A stretch of DNA of 64,000 nucleotides from Salvator merianae (lineage: Eukaryota > Chordata > Lepidosauria > Squamata > Teiidae), in contig QVOM02000073.1 of the NCBI GenBank assembly GCA_003586115.2, positions 23,422,175 to 23,486,174 of the forward strand, in the 5' to 3' direction. Shown here in pieces: positions 62,868 through 64,000 of this stretch (position 1 is the stretch's first letter; the number at the start of each line of letters is the position of its first letter). The notes below the pieces were generated by a model that was given only the letters and a program-made list of their open reading frames with translations, was not told where the DNA came from and searched no databases. The position numbers and the translations under genes were made by a program.

Positions 62868-64000
62868 TCTTGGACACTGGTGCTAGGCATCTGGACCATA
62901 TATGTGCCCTTTCTAGTAATGGAATGCTTCCCTGTTCTTTGTACTCAAGTGTCAGTAACACAAATTATCCTCATTTTGCTTGGATTTGATTTCTATTTAT
63001 TGAAACAAATCCATCCTGTTACCAGCTACAGGCAATGGTGAAATAACTGTACTCATTCTTCTGATTCTGTTGGAGGAAGATATAGGTGTGGGTGCAGTGG
63101 CAACCTCTGGAGCGCTCCATGGGACAGTGGGGAAGGAGAAAGCCTCCTACTGGAAGCTGGATCAAAGATGGTTTTGGGATATTGTCAGTCCCAGTCCACA
63201 GGCTGCTGCAGGGTGAGTGTCATTCTGATGACATCCATTCCATAACCTGCTCCAGCCATTTCAAATAGATCTTAAATAGCATCGGGGATAAGATCAACCC
63301 AAGGATCCCAAACCATCACTATTTGATGGAGACTGTCCCTGAGGTAGGAGCTCAGTGCCTCCTACTCCTAACCCTTGAATCCACTTCAGTATAATGATAA
63401 TAAAAAGTTGCTAAGAAGTCAAGGGGAATCTACAGAGTCACACTTTCAGTCCTTCTCCCAGTGATGACCATTGGTCAGAAAGATGCAGACAGATGTGGGA
63501 GGTACACTATGGTCTTGGAAGCAGCAGGAGGGTCAGGGTCAGAATATGACACCGGAACCAGAAACAAGGATGGGAAACTGGAAACACAGCCAGAGGATGG
63601 AAGCAAAACTGGAGGCTGGGTTGGGAGGAGGGCTGTAAGTAAGAGTAAGGCTGGAATTTGGGATTCATGAGGTAAGGAAATAAACTAGACTATAAGAAAG
63701 TGTGGGTGGAACAGCTGAGTTGTAGCTCAAAACCAGGGATCACAGTGAAGTCTGAATTCAAGTTAGGGAATTAGTTTACAATCGCAGGAACAAATGGCAG
63801 AATGGTGGCTCACCAGAGTGTGAACCTGATACCAAGGAAGCCAAATTAAAACCAAGATGCCCTTTGTATTCTGAGCTACAACTATGATCATATAGCTATG
63901 ATCTCCTGGGTGTACACGGGTTCAGTTGGCTCCTGAATGTCTGCAGTTCTAGCCCATGGCCACTAGATGTCAATCTTGTTTCAGAAATCACTATACTGCT
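62868..64000. other. Right end of window
   Basis: A retrotransposon-type fragment at 63240-63480 shares blocks with 44500-44660. Nothing else is recognised. Confidence 0.45.

Noticed and set aside
1..64000. CRISPR arrays, prokaryotic operons, tRNA or rRNA genes
   Set aside because: No regularly spaced repeats, ribosome-binding sites or structured RNA genes are seen. The only tRNA-like sequence is in the SINE at 47031-47217.

Overview
This is vertebrate nuclear DNA: one spliced gene spread over tens of kilobases, a CpG island, and introns and flanks full of interspersed repeats. The repeats point to a sauropsid, most likely a squamate reptile. They include CR1 LINEs of at least two subfamilies, an L1 tail, other non-LTR retrotransposon ends, a tRNA-derived SINE, several hAT-like miniature elements and a Ty3/gypsy LTR element. 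The species cannot be named from sequence alone. There are no prokaryotic features, and most open frames in the window are chance or repeat-derived.

The only gene I can support is EVI5L (EVI5-like), a TBC-domain Rab GTPase-activating protein, on the minus strand. Ten coding exons with AG/GT splice borders and matching phases lie at 34299-34151, 32160-31971, 31161-30937, 29795-29721, 19467-19342, 19136-18993, 17656-17567, 16111-16014, 11651-11591 and 11088-11035. They give 1212 nt, exactly 404 codons: the N-terminal leader, the complete TBC domain with its Arg and Gln fingers, and the start of the coiled coil. The C-terminal coiled-coil half must lie beyond base 1. A CpG island at about 49.5-50.5 kb, with a good minus-strand splice donor at 49964, is the probable promoter and non-coding first exon.

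Layout. 1-11034: intron 10, with an L1 3' end, a hAT-like element, (TTCC)n and other repeats. 11-19.5 kb: seven exons among CR1 copies, including one CR1 nested in another. 19.5-29.7 kb: a large intron holding a decayed Ty3/gypsy element with both LTRs (20341-26253). A CR1 copy sits in its leader, an unassigned 1.57-kb DNA transposon splits its integrase, and most of its reverse transcriptase/RNase H region is missing. 29.7-34.4 kb: four exons. 34.4-50 kb: first intron, rich in MITEs, including a 201-bp hAT element with a perfect 8-bp target duplication. 50-64 kb: upstream intergenic DNA with MITEs, a CR1 end, a CpG-rich patch at 58.2 kb and a long inverted repeat (about 313-bp arms) at 60.6-61.8 kb.

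Nothing here needs a new biological system to explain it. The most informative observations are the nested transposon stack, the unassigned transposon within it, and the long inverted repeat whose two arms both keep an open frame. All alignments and identities were judged by eye.
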